DNA from: Leucaena leucocephala
Taxonomy: Eukaryota; Streptophyta; Magnoliopsida; Fabales; Fabaceae
Direction: 5' to 3'
DNA length: 64,000 nucleotides
Assembly (NCBI GenBank): GCA_037074615.1
Contig: CM073527.1
Coordinates: forward strand, 28,768,848 to 28,832,847
Shown: positions 54,163 through 64,000 of the stretch, one piece after another
How the letters are laid out: each line of letters begins with the position of its first letter
Position numbering within the stretch: position 1 is the stretch's first letter
Made by a program: the position numbers and the translations under genes
The notes under the pieces: model-generated
The model's input: the letters and a program-made list of their open reading frames with translations, nothing else
Told to the model about the DNA's origin: nothing
Database searches by the model: none

Positions 54163-54615
54163 GTGTGTTTGAAAAGAAAGAAAACTAAAGTTTTAAAAGG
54201 TTTTTTTAGTCTAAACTTTGGTAAGAGAAAATTTTAAAATAAATAGTTATATTTGTTTAAAATTTTTTTTGGACTAAATCATATTTTAAAACTAAAGTTT
54301 TGGATAAGCTACTAAAACTATTTTCTGGTACAATAAAAAAATTTATAGACTATCTAATTATTATTTTATCCTTATTTTTTTTACACCGGCTTTCCTTTCT
54401 CCTCTCTCTTTTTTACCCCTTCTTCTTTCTTCTTTACATTTCTTATCTTTCTTATTTTTAATAAAATCATACTATTTTTAGGAATTTTTCAATTATAAAA
54501 GTCCTTATAGTAATAAGGATCTAAATATTCATTTATTTATAATTATTTTTTTCATAAATTTTTTTATAAATTTTTGTTCTTATAAATTTTTTTCTAAACT
54601 CTTATTTAAACATAC
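54163..54615 (-). mobile_element. MITE, family M1 copy D
   Basis: Inverted ends GTGTGTTTGAA and TTTAAACATAC surround the family blocks: AATAGTTATATTTGTTTAAA, AATAAAAAAATTTATAGACT, a CT-rich centre, TTTTTAATAAAATCATACTA and AAACTCTTATTTAAAC. Confidence 0.6.
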
Positions 54616-55632
54616 TTTATAATTTTATTCCATAATCAATTCTAATATATCTATAGATGTTTGGGTATTCTTATCCTCTATGATAATTTAGATCTAATTT
54701 TTTTTTCAAATCAAACTCACTTGGAAGGTGAGTAGAGAATATCAATGTTTTATTTTACCCAAAAAAGAAAAGAATATTAACGTTTTGCTTTTACTTTTCC
54801 AAAGCACTTTTTGGGGGGTTAAGCAGATCTAAATGCACGAATGAACGCGTCAACATCAACCGTCAACCCCTACATAATAATTCCAGAAGAACCTGTCGAC
54901 ACACTGCATCCTGTTGCGCAGGGAGCCACTTCGTGCACCCCATATTTTTTCTGACCTGAATTAATCGACAGTTGTTAACCTAATCACATAAAGTCTATGC
55001 ACTCCTATTACCATATACAAGTATCAATTACGATTTAACAACATGAATGCTTCATCTTATTTGTTCCATGCTCACAATTACAGAACTTGCATTGTTTAGC
55101 ACATCGAATACAATTACACGTCAGACAAATCCCGTACATCATATCATTCTGGCTTTACATATACCATAGTCTGCAAGTGTCTTACTCCCACATCTTCAAT
55201 GGAGAATGGCACATCACAGTTGATTCACAATTCTTTTCTTTCCATCAAAACAAGCCTCCCAATTTAGTTATCTAAAAATTTCCACCCAGCAACATAGGAA
55301 AGCCGACATGACTTGAACCTTGCCCAAGGGGGTATGCTTCTCAAAAACCATGAAAATGAGGCCATTTTTGGAGAAAATATCCGTCACACAAGATCAGGTC
55401 ATGAGTTTACAGAGACTTGAGCTCCTATTTACTCACTGGGAAAAGCTTGCATAGTAATAGAACCATTTTGGTTGGGTTAAAATCTTTGGAGTAACTAAAT
55501 TAAAATACTGTCTTTGAAAAGTAAAATTGAGAAGAGAATGATATGATAAGAACTAGCTCATTAATTTACTATAAAAGCAATCAAAGCTAAGCTCTTGACA
55601 GATGCCCAACCTTTTACTATGCTTTCCAACGA

Positions 55633-56470
55633 CTAGAAAAGACCTACCTGCCTCTCCCATTGAAGGTCCTCCGTAAATTCAGAGAGAACGGCTCGAGGAT
55701 TACCGTTTGAAATATACCAGTAGTATTTTGCAGTTTCGTCATCAACTTGCATGCTTCTCCTTAAGGAATTAATTATTCTTTTCTTGCCTTCTGAGGACAC
55801 TCTGTTGGATAAATAGCTTGTTCTTCTGTCTGGCACGTCATCTGGATACAACACTGCTACTTCTCTTTTAGCGTAGACATCTAGCTCAATATAGTATTTT
55901 CTATTTATAAGAATATAAGGATTGCTTAGGGGGATCAACAACCTTTCCCTTGAGTATATACCATGATCACTCATCATGTTGTTCAGACGTTTTATGTCCA
56001 TAACCTGTCAAAACATGAAATTCTTAGAAGGTCAGTGCAATGTGATTTCAATTCTTTGCCAAGCCTTTAACCAGGAAGAAACATGATATAATAGAGCAAA
56101 GAGACTGCAGTTCACAGAACAGTGGTTAGAGAAGGATCTTGAGATATCTGTACACTCTAGTAGGGGCCACGCCCCATTTTGATTGATAAGTGAACAGGAA
56201 GGATCACAACCATTTCATTGAATGCATTATACTCATTGGGGGTTAAATTTCTGTCTACGTCGTGCAAAGTTCATTCGGCGTTCTTCTGATGATTCGGAGG
56301 GTGTCCCTGCAGGCTAGGGCAGAGAAATGAGAATTGACAGGGCAAATAACAGTGGAAGAGGAAAAGCCGGGGGAAGAAGGACGTGGGGATTCGACGGAGG
56401 AAGAGGGGAAATGGGAATTCATGAGATGTTTGAGGATGTCGCCGCCGTCTTCGTCACAACAGCATCCCAT
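55633..56470 (-). pseudogene. F-box/LysM protein gene (At1g55000-like) with its middle missing
   Basis: The 5' part from 56470 reads MGCCCDEDGGDILKH and continues to HFSALACRDTLRII, the N terminus of the F-box protein At1g55000 family as I recall it. At 56287 the homology stops in the middle of the F-box, and a stop follows at 56255-56257. It resumes at 56004 after a normal acceptor (TTTTGACAG) with VMDIKRLNNMMSDHGIYSRE, the second half of the LysM, and runs to DLQWERQ (55648) and a stop at 55633. About 90 residues (the rest of the F-box, the linker and the first half of the LysM) plus the exon 1 donor are absent; the 280 bp between the parts shows no such coding. F-box proteins of this type join SCF ubiquitin ligases. 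Either a pseudogene or a locally deleted assembly; the second exon itself is undamaged. Confidence 0.75.
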
Positions 56471-56586
56471 TGCCTCAAAATGAAGGGCCCTCTTCACCAA
56501 CCCGTTCGGCGTTCACCGCTTGGTTGGACTGGTGGCTCTCTCCATGTGACTCTCCCTTAGCTCAACGTTGTCGTCATCTTCCCTAA

Positions 56587-57227
56587 GGCTTTGTTTAGTT
56601 TAATTAAGATAACTATAGATTAAGTTAATTTAAAAGATAGTAGAAAAAGATAGGAAAAATTAATTAATGATATTTTTTATTTAGTTCATAAGGGAGGGGA
56701 GGGGAGGGAAGGGGAGTAGAGTTAATTAGAAATTGATAAATATATTCTTATCTCTTTATTTAAATTTATTTACTCTTTATTTATAATATTTATATTAAAA
56801 TTATTATTTTTTTAATTTATAAATTTTACTTTTTTATCTCATTTATATATATAATAAAATTAAAAAAATTAAAAAATATAATAAAATTTTAATATTATTT
56901 TTTATTAATTATATAATTATTATATATTTTAATATAATATATAAATAATTTATTGTATTTATTAAATTTTAACAATTAAAAAATAATTAGGTGTGAGAAA
57001 AATAAAAAAAAACTTAAGAGTACAATTAGAATATTAAATAAATATCAAGGGCAATTTGGTTATAAAAGTGGAAAATTTTCTCTCCTCTCCAAAAATTCCC
57101 ACTTTTGGAGGGGAGGGAAAGGGACCACAAAAAGATAAAAAATTTCTTCATCTCTTCTCGTTATTTTTCTCAACTAAACACACTTTTCTCTCTATTCTCT
57201 TCGAAAATCCCCCGACCAAATAAATCC
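56587..57227. mobile_element. Tourist-like (PIF/Harbinger) MITE
   Basis: A 641-bp AT-rich element starting GGCTTTGTTTAG and ending CAAATAAATCC, with TAA on both sides (56584-56586 and 57228-57230). GGAGGGGAGGG-type words occur near both ends. No coding sequence. Confidence 0.62.
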
Positions 57228-57411
57228 TAAACAGTTTTTGCTTCGTTTTGATTTTTTGTTCGGCCACAGTTTGACTGTTATAGCTTAATGGAATTGAGAT
57301 TCTTTTTTTTTTTTTCTTTTAAATAGAAGTGCGAAAGGAAGTTAGAAGAGAATAAAAAAAAAATTCCTTCATCTCTGAAAGGGTTTGAGAGTTTATCAAA
57401 TAGGCAATATA

Positions 57412-57887
57412 GTATGTTTGACAAACACATAAATAGTCATTTTAAAAGTTTTTTGGGATAAATTTTTAATTTAAATTTTTTTAAAAATAAATAGTCATAT
57501 TTATCTAAAAGAGTTTTTTAACCAAATTATAGTTTAAAATCAAAATTTTTAATAAATGATTGAGATTAACTTATAGAATAGTAAAAAAATTTATGAACCA
57601 ATCAATTACTATTTTACTTATACTTTTTCTTACATTCTCTCTCCTCTCTCTTCTACATCCCATCTCATCTCTCTTCTATATTCTCTTCCCTCTCTTATCT
57701 CTCCTATTTTTAATAAAATTATAGTAATTTTTTAATTATAAAAGTCCTTATAATAATAATTATCTAAATACTCATATATTCAGAACTATTTTTTTTATAA
57801 ACTATTTTTTAAAACCTTTTTTTTAAAAATTATCTAAAAACTAATTTTTTTATAATCTCTTTTTTAAATTCTTATCTAATCCGGCCC
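57412..57887 (-). mobile_element. MITE, family M1 copy E
   Basis: Left end GTATGTTTGAC, right end TTCTTATCTAATCCGGCCC (near-inverse of the copy A start). Family blocks ATAGTCATATTTATCTAAAA, AGTAAAAAAATTTATGAAC, a CT-rich centre and TTTTTAATAAAATTATA are in order. Confidence 0.65.
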
Positions 57888-58328
57888 AAAATGTATAGAA
57901 GTATAAACCAAATGTGAAGAAAGAACGCAACTCACTAAACTTTACTGTAATAAAAAGATCATGAAGAAAGAAATGGGGAGAAGAAAGATTTTTATTGATA
58001 TCATTTAAGATTAACTTGCTAAATTTCTCCCCTCTGCACACGTATCCTCTAAAATAAAATCCCCCCAACTAAAGCCAACAGGTGTAAGAAATGTCAACTA
58101 ACCAGACCAGTTATAAATATTACAGTCCAAGAACAGAAGGAAATGGCCCCACCCGGTCAATACCTAAACAATATTGTCCCTATTTCTGAGTTTTCAACAG
58201 GGTCAAACACTCAAAAAGCAAAGCACACGACATGAAGCTGCAAATAATATCATTATGGTACGGGCCAGACTCCAGCATCTAGATCTGTAATTATAATATC
58301 AGCAAAAATACAATCTATGGATCCCTTT

Positions 58329-60741
58329 TCACCAACCACCGCCAAGCCCATAGGCGTCACTATAGCCAGCTCCATGGCCACCATAGTGTTCATGACCATG
58401 ATGATGGTGACCATGATCATGATCATGATCACGATCACTGCCTTTTGCTTCATCAAACATCTTTTGAATGTGTTCCGGGATGGGCTCTTCCTCAACTTTC
58501 CTCACAGTCTTGGGTAAGGATGACACAAATTGAGAGATTTTATCAGCTAACTCAACAGCTACATCCTCCTGAGGTCACCAAATTAAAGATTAAAGAGTAG
58601 CTTTGGTTCAGTAGTCAATGGAAAAGAACAATGTTTCAGGATCACATGTATGTAAACATAAACGAATAATCAGAATGCGAGGGCAAGACTAGTTTGCTCC
58701 TGTTCCATTGATTGAAATTTTTGAAATCCTTGTGCAAAGACAAAGTTCACTCGTTCTTCCCCATTTTAAGAAGAATATCATCCTTCCTCAGAATAAATAC
58801 AGGACTTAGGAGCAGATAGAATTCTGCAGTTCATTCTATTTGGTAACTAATTCTATAAGATACAAAACTTTTGTAATTAATCAAATATAAGTGAAAATTG
58901 AGAGAGAAGGTTAAAGTTTTCAGAGTCTGTATCTGATGTAACTCTGGCTAGGACTTCACTTTGTGAATACAAAAGCAAATACTTGTGCATCTTGAATGGC
59001 CAGCAGAGAACAGGTATATGTATGCGTTGCATTTGCAATTGCATTAAAAACCCCACGAAGAACAATAGAAGATCAATCATGACAAGCTAATATCTGATAA
59101 GCGGAATACAGCTTTTCCAGAAAAGCCCCAGAAAGAAGAAGTCGTGCAAGAGGTTGGCATGTCTAAAGTTTAGTTTCTGGAATTAGTTATTCTTTGAGGA
59201 AACTAGTTCAAAGGAAGGAAAATGGATGGACAGAACCTGGAAGAATAGCATAGAGGCAAAGTGTGTTCCACCACCTAAGCAATTCCAATTTTTCAATGCA
59301 AATCTCAGATGCTAAGGTGCCCTAAAACATTAACCTTAGGACCATCACTCGTGGTTCCTTTTGGGGAAACCCAGAACATGTCAAAATCAACCCCTTAACC
59401 TAAGTTCTAAGCGCATTATTTGGCCCAGCATTTTGTTGCAGTAATTCATTCCAATCCAATCAAACAACCCCTTCATGACAATGGGATTATGCAGAGATAT
59501 GGTAAAATGAGATGAGCAATTAAGTTTGAGCTTACCTGAGCCCAACGGCCTCCAGAATGTGTAACAAAACTCGCTCGTGGAAGAGCTTGAGCAATCCGAT
59601 CTCCTTCTTTGGTCCATTCTAGAGACCAACCAGCAGACCAAAGCACTTGCATTGGCATCTGCTTCAATCCATCGGAACCACCCCATTCTGCGATATCAAA
59701 GCTGTTATTCACATTCTTCCCCATCGCCACCACCGCTGTTCTTCCATCTCTGCCTTTCAACAATACTCTTTGAGCATCTGCATCCACCGTTCCAAGTCGC
59801 TTTGAGCAACACAAGTTTAGCATCTTCACATACACAAACGAAGACCCCAACACTATCTCTCTAATCACTGGAATATCCAGGACCCAAAAGGGCAAGGCCC
59901 CTGCAGTTTTAGTTGATGTATCTATCAGTGTTACGCTTCTGACCAATTCTGAGTTCTCTGAAATCCAATTCGCGCTCAATCGCAAAGCAGAATCGTGCAG
60001 AACCAAGTGAACAGGAGCCAGTCTCATAGTATCAATCGTTTGTCCTAATACTCTGCCTATCTCTTCAGGGCCTAACTCAATAGGCTTCACAACCTTTCTC
60101 TTCGACATCCGAGCAAGTATTTCTTCATATGGAATCTGACCAGTTTCGATTATTTGATCAAACGCCCAGAAAAACCCCTTTTCCTGAATCTCACTGTACA
60201 CATACCAAAACCTCCCCAAAATCCCCACTTGCCCCTCGACAAACTCTTTCGTGTATTTCTCGGAGAACCCATTCCCCGGCAGATCTAATGCAACCACATG
60301 AACCCCCTTAGAACCTAGAGATTTAATAAGTTGGCGATAAGAGTATGAACTAAGCCCCAACCCGTGTACAATGATTACGTTCTCCGACGCTATGGGACCC
60401 TCTTCGACGGTGAAAACTTCAATGGGTGCTTGATTAGGACGAGTCTGCACCTTAATGCTGTGGCCTTTTGAATAATGTTGGCGGAGGGTGACGGGCAGGC
60501 TGAGAAACCAGCTCTTGGTATCTTGTGGAGAGAGAGAAGAGATAGAGAGTAACAAGAGAATGATGAGAGAGACAGAAAGAGTACAGTAGAACCAGAAAGG
60601 GAATGGATTTATTCCAGAAGATTGTTGTTCATTTGTTCTTGAGCTAGCGGATGGTTTGGTTTTGTGGGGGTTGGCAGGTGGCTTCTGTGATTGTTGGGGT
60701 TTAGGTTCTTGTTGATCGGGTTCTTCCGTTATAATCGCCAT
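58329..60741 (-). CDS. AXR4: AUXIN RESPONSE 4 (AXR4), ER membrane alpha/beta-hydrolase-fold protein
   Basis: Two exons, 60741-59536 (402 codons) and 58568-58329, joined at phase 0: 481 residues, close to Arabidopsis AXR4 (about 473). A short charged N terminus is followed by one hydrophobic segment at about 48-70 (FPFWFYCTLSVSLIILLLLS) as ER anchor. The hydrolase fold shows NVIIVHGLGLSSYSY (HG at 126-127), VVALDLPGNGFSEKY, and at the nucleophile-elbow position LVLHDSALRLS (S251), which lacks the usual G-x-S-x-G. The second exon encodes EEEPIPEHIQKMFDEAK and a striking His/Asp-rich tail ending AGYSDAYGLGGGW. AXR4 is required for trafficking of the auxin importer AUX1 from the ER to the plasma membrane; a catalytic role is unproven. 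The adjacent F-box/LysM remnant matches the Arabidopsis gene order. Confidence 0.95.
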
Positions 60742-61507
60742 TACTCGAGCCTGAAGCGAAGCCTAAACTAAACCTAAGAAAAAAATTTTCTCCCTGAACT
60801 TCCAAGACTAGATCCACGCGGGTTACAGCAAGGCGCGGCAACCTCGGAGATGTAAGACAGTCGTTCAGTGCACTCACTCGGATTGGAACAAACTAAAAGG
60901 ACACATTCGACTAGCAAACTGTAAATGCAAATCGCGAAACGGTTCCTCGTTCACAGATTATCGTATTTTAAACTTTAAATATTTTTAAAGTATTTATATA
61001 GGTAAATTAAAATCAAACAAGTCTAAAACTAAATAACTAAATTGTCAACTTATTCTCGATAACAATAATTAGCTCAGTCATTAACTAGAAATATATATAT
61101 AACGGAAAAATCAACTCAATAAAAAAAGTATTGATTTTTTTAAATTCAAACATTGGTGTTAAAACAAATATCATGCATGATTAACATGTTTTTTTAACCT
61201 TCGTGTATAATTAAAAGGTTAGGCGTTTATGATCCAAAGTTTTTTTTTTTGCGGGGAAAATGAGATAATCTCAAGAATTTAATCATATAATATATAAACA
61301 CTAACCTAAAAATCGCCATTTACAAGCAACTCATTTTCATGTTCATAGGATTTACCCGACCAGCTAGCAAGGACCGACAAATTTGCGATCCGATTGAGGG
61401 GTGCGCGAAGGATGTGATCGTGAACTTAGTATAGCTCGTGTCATTATGGTCTACCTATTTGATCTCTAGTTCTCGCAGAGTTCATTCCTTCTGCCTCCAA
61501 CTACGCT
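60742..61507. other. Divergent intergenic region between AXR4 and the APP2-like locus
   Basis: 766 bp between oppositely oriented start codons; GC-richer at both edges, AT-rich in the middle. Any promoters would lie here; no clear TATA box was found. Confidence 0.5.
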
Positions 61508-64000
61508 ATGCGTTCGCTGCCTTCACCTGCGATACAGCTACTCCTGCAACCATCATCAACCTTCAGGTACCTCTGCTTGCTCCCTCTCTCGGATCCACTT
61601 CTCTGTAAATTTAATACCGCACCCACGTTTCTCAGAGAATCCCGCAAATTCCCTTTCTTTACCGTGCGGAATTGCAGCTCCATCAGAGTTAAGTCCTCAT
61701 TCTAGGCTGAGAAGCAACTGAGCTCCAATTGGATTCTCATGCGAGCGGGGAATCCAGGGGTTCCGACTACTGGTGAATGGCTAAATGATGTTTTGGCTCC
61801 TGGTGGTAGAGTTGGCATTGATCCTATGAGTAATTCGCGCCTTTTGATGGGTGTTCTACATTTGTTGTTCTAATGAAGCATTTCTATCACTTTCTTTGTG
61901 TAGTTTTCCTTCAAAGATTTAAAGTTTTAAACTCTTCCAATCCAATACTAAGGTGTTAAAAATCTTCTGCTCGTTATATCTTATGAATAATGTTGAAAGG
62001 ATAACTCATTAAATGGTGCAGTTACCCTTTTCAATTGGTAAGCTAAATATCCTGTTAACTTTCCTTTTGAATACTTTTGTTCATATTTTTTCTATTCTTT
62101 TTAATTTAGGCATACAGCAGATCCTTCTTTTCATTTATCCTGTGCCTGATTCAACATTCACTTCCACATTATGAAGGATGCAGTTTCTTTTTACTTCGGA
62201 TGCTGCTGAAGAAATTAAGGACGTGATTTCTAAGAAAAATCATGAGCTGGTCTACTTGAGCAATATAAATCTTGTGGATGAAATATGGAAAGAATCCAGG
62301 CCAAAACCTCCAAATAAACCAGTTAGAGTACATGACCTGAAGTATGCTGGTTTAGATGTAGCAGCAAAATTGTCATCTTTGAGGTCAGATCTTGCCAGTG
62401 CTGGTTCATCTGCAATTATTATATCCATGCTTGATGAAATTGCATGGTTGTTGAACCAGGTAAAGTATATTTCAACTTGATCCTCTTTAACTTGATGCAC
62501 TGATATTTATTTGTGTAAAATTATAAATCATCATAAATATTCTTCTAAAATCCTTTTCCAGCTGCTCAGGCTCATTCCAGATTACATGGTTATTTTAAGG
62601 AGTACAAAAGATGAGATGTGCAATGTATATGATATCCTTGTTGTTATTAATTAACAGTAACTGCTCTTTTCTGTTATTATTATTTTCTGTTACATTTTAA
62701 AACTACAAAATTTCCTTTAAAAAAAATTCTGTCCATTCCCTTTCCTTTTATGTCCCAAATTGTTTTCCTTATTCCTACCATTCTCTTTGTTTTAACCAAT
62801 AAGCGTAATTTTTGATGTCATATTTTACAGAGAGGAAGTGATGTACCACATTCGCCTGTCATGTATGCATATTTGATTGTGGAGATCGACAGAGCAAAAC
62901 TATTTATAGATCATTCAAAAGTCACAGAAGAAGTGAGTGATCACTTGAAGAAGGCTGGCATAGAGTTGATGCAATATGATTCAGTTCTATCTGAAATTGA
63001 AAGGTAATTTTTGGGAGTCCATTTATTTAAGTAGGCTGTGGTCTTTGTAATCTTTTAATGGAAATATCTAGAAGATTTTTTCTATATGTACTAAAGTGGC
63101 TTCTAAATTGAATATCACATTCAAATGTAGCATGTTTTTCTATTTCAGCTTGGCAGCAAAAGGTGCTTCCCTTTGGTTGGGTACTTCATCTGTTAATACT
63201 GCTATTGTAAATGCCTACAAAGCTGCTTGTGATAAGTATTATCATATCCAAGGGACTAAACAGAAGGCGAGGATTGATGGATCCAGCGAGAACTTGAATG
63301 GACCCACAGCACTGCGCAAATTCTCCCCTGTATCTTTGGCAAAGGCCATAAAAAATGAATCAGAGATAGAAGGGATGAGGAACTGTCATTTAAGGTTACC
63401 ATATATTACATTCTGATAATAAATGTCAGTATTTTTGCATGTTGATGTTTGGCTTCCATGTTTGGACGATCTGTGATAATTAGTATTGTTATACACATCA
63501 CTTAAAGGATACATTAACCATTTTGATTTCCGTGTTTTTTTCCCAATCAAATCCTCAATTGTTTTAATTTTCTCCTCTTTCATCTTCCCACACACATCCA
63601 GTCTTTGATTTGAAGCATTTAGGATGTACAGAATGACCAGTACAAGTCAAACTGAAATATTCAATTTCAAAGATTCGATCACGTAAAAATTATGTATCTT
63701 TGAGAACCCAAGAGTAATTTGCTATTATATTCATTTGAGCTATTCTATGTTGGATACTCCCAATCTTTTGTGAAGTTTTAATATAAAAAGTTACAAAATA
63801 AATGATATTCAGCAGGCAACTAATTGGGCTATTCTTGTGTCCAGGGATGCTGCTGCCCTTGCTGAGTTCTGGGACTGGCTAGAGAAAGAAATTAGTAAAG
63901 ATAGGGCGTTAACAGAAGTAGAGGTTTCTGACAGAATTCTTGAGTTTCGCTCAAAACAAGCTGGTTTCTTGGATACAAACTTTGAGACCATAAGTGGTAT
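61508..64000 (+). pseudogene. Broken chloroplast-type Xaa-Pro aminopeptidase gene (APP2-like), runs off the window
   Basis: The locus resembles the M24B aminopeptidase P of plastids, which removes N-terminal residues preceding proline. Blocks: transit-like MRSLPSPAIQLLL...TVRNCSSIRVKSSF at 61508-61702, ending at a TAG (61703-61705); then directly AEKQLSSNWILMRAGNPGVP at 61706-61825; exons 62184-62459 (FLFTSDAAEEIK, NLVDEIWKESRPKPP), 62831-63003 (RGSDVPHSPVMYAYLIVE), 63149-63394, and 63845-63996 at the edge. The first half of the creatinase-like N domain, about 80-100 residues that normally sit between transit peptide and AEKQ, is missing, and TTCTAG before GCTGAG looks like the old intron acceptor. 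After GIDP the donor reads ATGAGT instead of GTGAGT. Introns are kept, so it is not a retrocopy. A shorter protein starting at 62178 cannot be excluded. The metal-binding M24 half lies outside the window. Confidence 0.78.

Larger units (their letters stand above)
51206..55632. other. Intergenic between LOX and the F-box/LysM pseudogene
   Basis: LOX promoter at the left edge, then AT-rich DNA without exons. A TA microsatellite lies at 53819-53841 and MITE sequences at 53860-54615. No gene is visible on either strand. Confidence 0.6.
56471..58328. other. Intergenic between the F-box/LysM pseudogene and AXR4
   Basis: Mostly two MITEs (56587-57227, 57412-57887) and the AXR4 3' flank. No exon supported. 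Confidence 0.6.

Noticed and set aside
59577..60311. Plus-strand open frames opposite AXR4 exon 1
   Set aside because: Antisense shadows; the minus strand encodes an intact 402-codon exon.
1..64000. LTR retrotransposons, autonomous transposases, tRNA or rRNA genes, CRISPR arrays, viral insertions
   Set aside because: No reverse transcriptase, integrase or transposase motifs, no intact tRNA cloverleaf, no regularly spaced repeats and no viral-like coding were found by eye; weak or degraded copies could be missed.

Overview
This window is nuclear DNA of a eudicot plant, probably a woody or otherwise large-genome species. The evidence is intron-rich genes with GT-AG splice sites, AT-rich intergenic DNA full of MITEs and SINEs, and plant-only proteins (an IDD zinc finger, a 9-lipoxygenase, the hybrid SnRK1 subunit SNF4/KIN-beta-gamma, and AXR4). 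I cannot name the species. All exon structures were traced by eye from splice sites, reading phase and recalled family sequences; no search was run.

Layout. 1-5529 (+): 3' part of a JMJ24-type JmjC/RING protein. 6086-7122 (-): decayed PsbP-domain gene (PPD7-like). 7732-10201 (-): IDD-type C2H2 transcription factor. 10202-20929: gene-poor DNA with two SINEs and two MITEs. 21755-26266 (+): SNF4/KIN-beta-gamma. 27531-36355 (-): ALWAYS EARLY (LIN9/Mip130-type) protein. 40080-44433 (-): VAR3-like RanBP2 zinc-finger protein. 45834-51205 (-): 9-lipoxygenase. 55633-56470 (-): F-box/LysM gene with its middle missing. 58329-60741 (-): AXR4. 61508-64000 (+): broken Xaa-Pro aminopeptidase (APP2-like) that runs off the end.

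The genes are not an operon or a functional cluster; each is transcribed separately. From memory, the loci resemble three Arabidopsis neighbourhoods: At1g09020-At1g09060 (SNF4, JMJ24), At3g05350-At3g05410 (APP2, ALY2, PPD7) and At1g54990-At1g55110 (AXR4, F-box/LysM, LOX1, a RanBP2 zinc finger, IDD7). Here they are interleaved, as expected for a less rearranged ancestral block. Three of the ten genes are disrupted by frameshifts, a nonsense codon, internal deletions or a lost splice donor, which suggests gene loss from one copy of a duplicated region.

I found no new defence, toxin or mobile coding system. The most informative oddities are a JmjC domain lacking two of three iron ligands, the three decaying genes, a SINE with a perfect 12-bp target-site duplication, a family of related MITEs, a GC-AG intron, and an 81-nt intron that stays in frame if retained.
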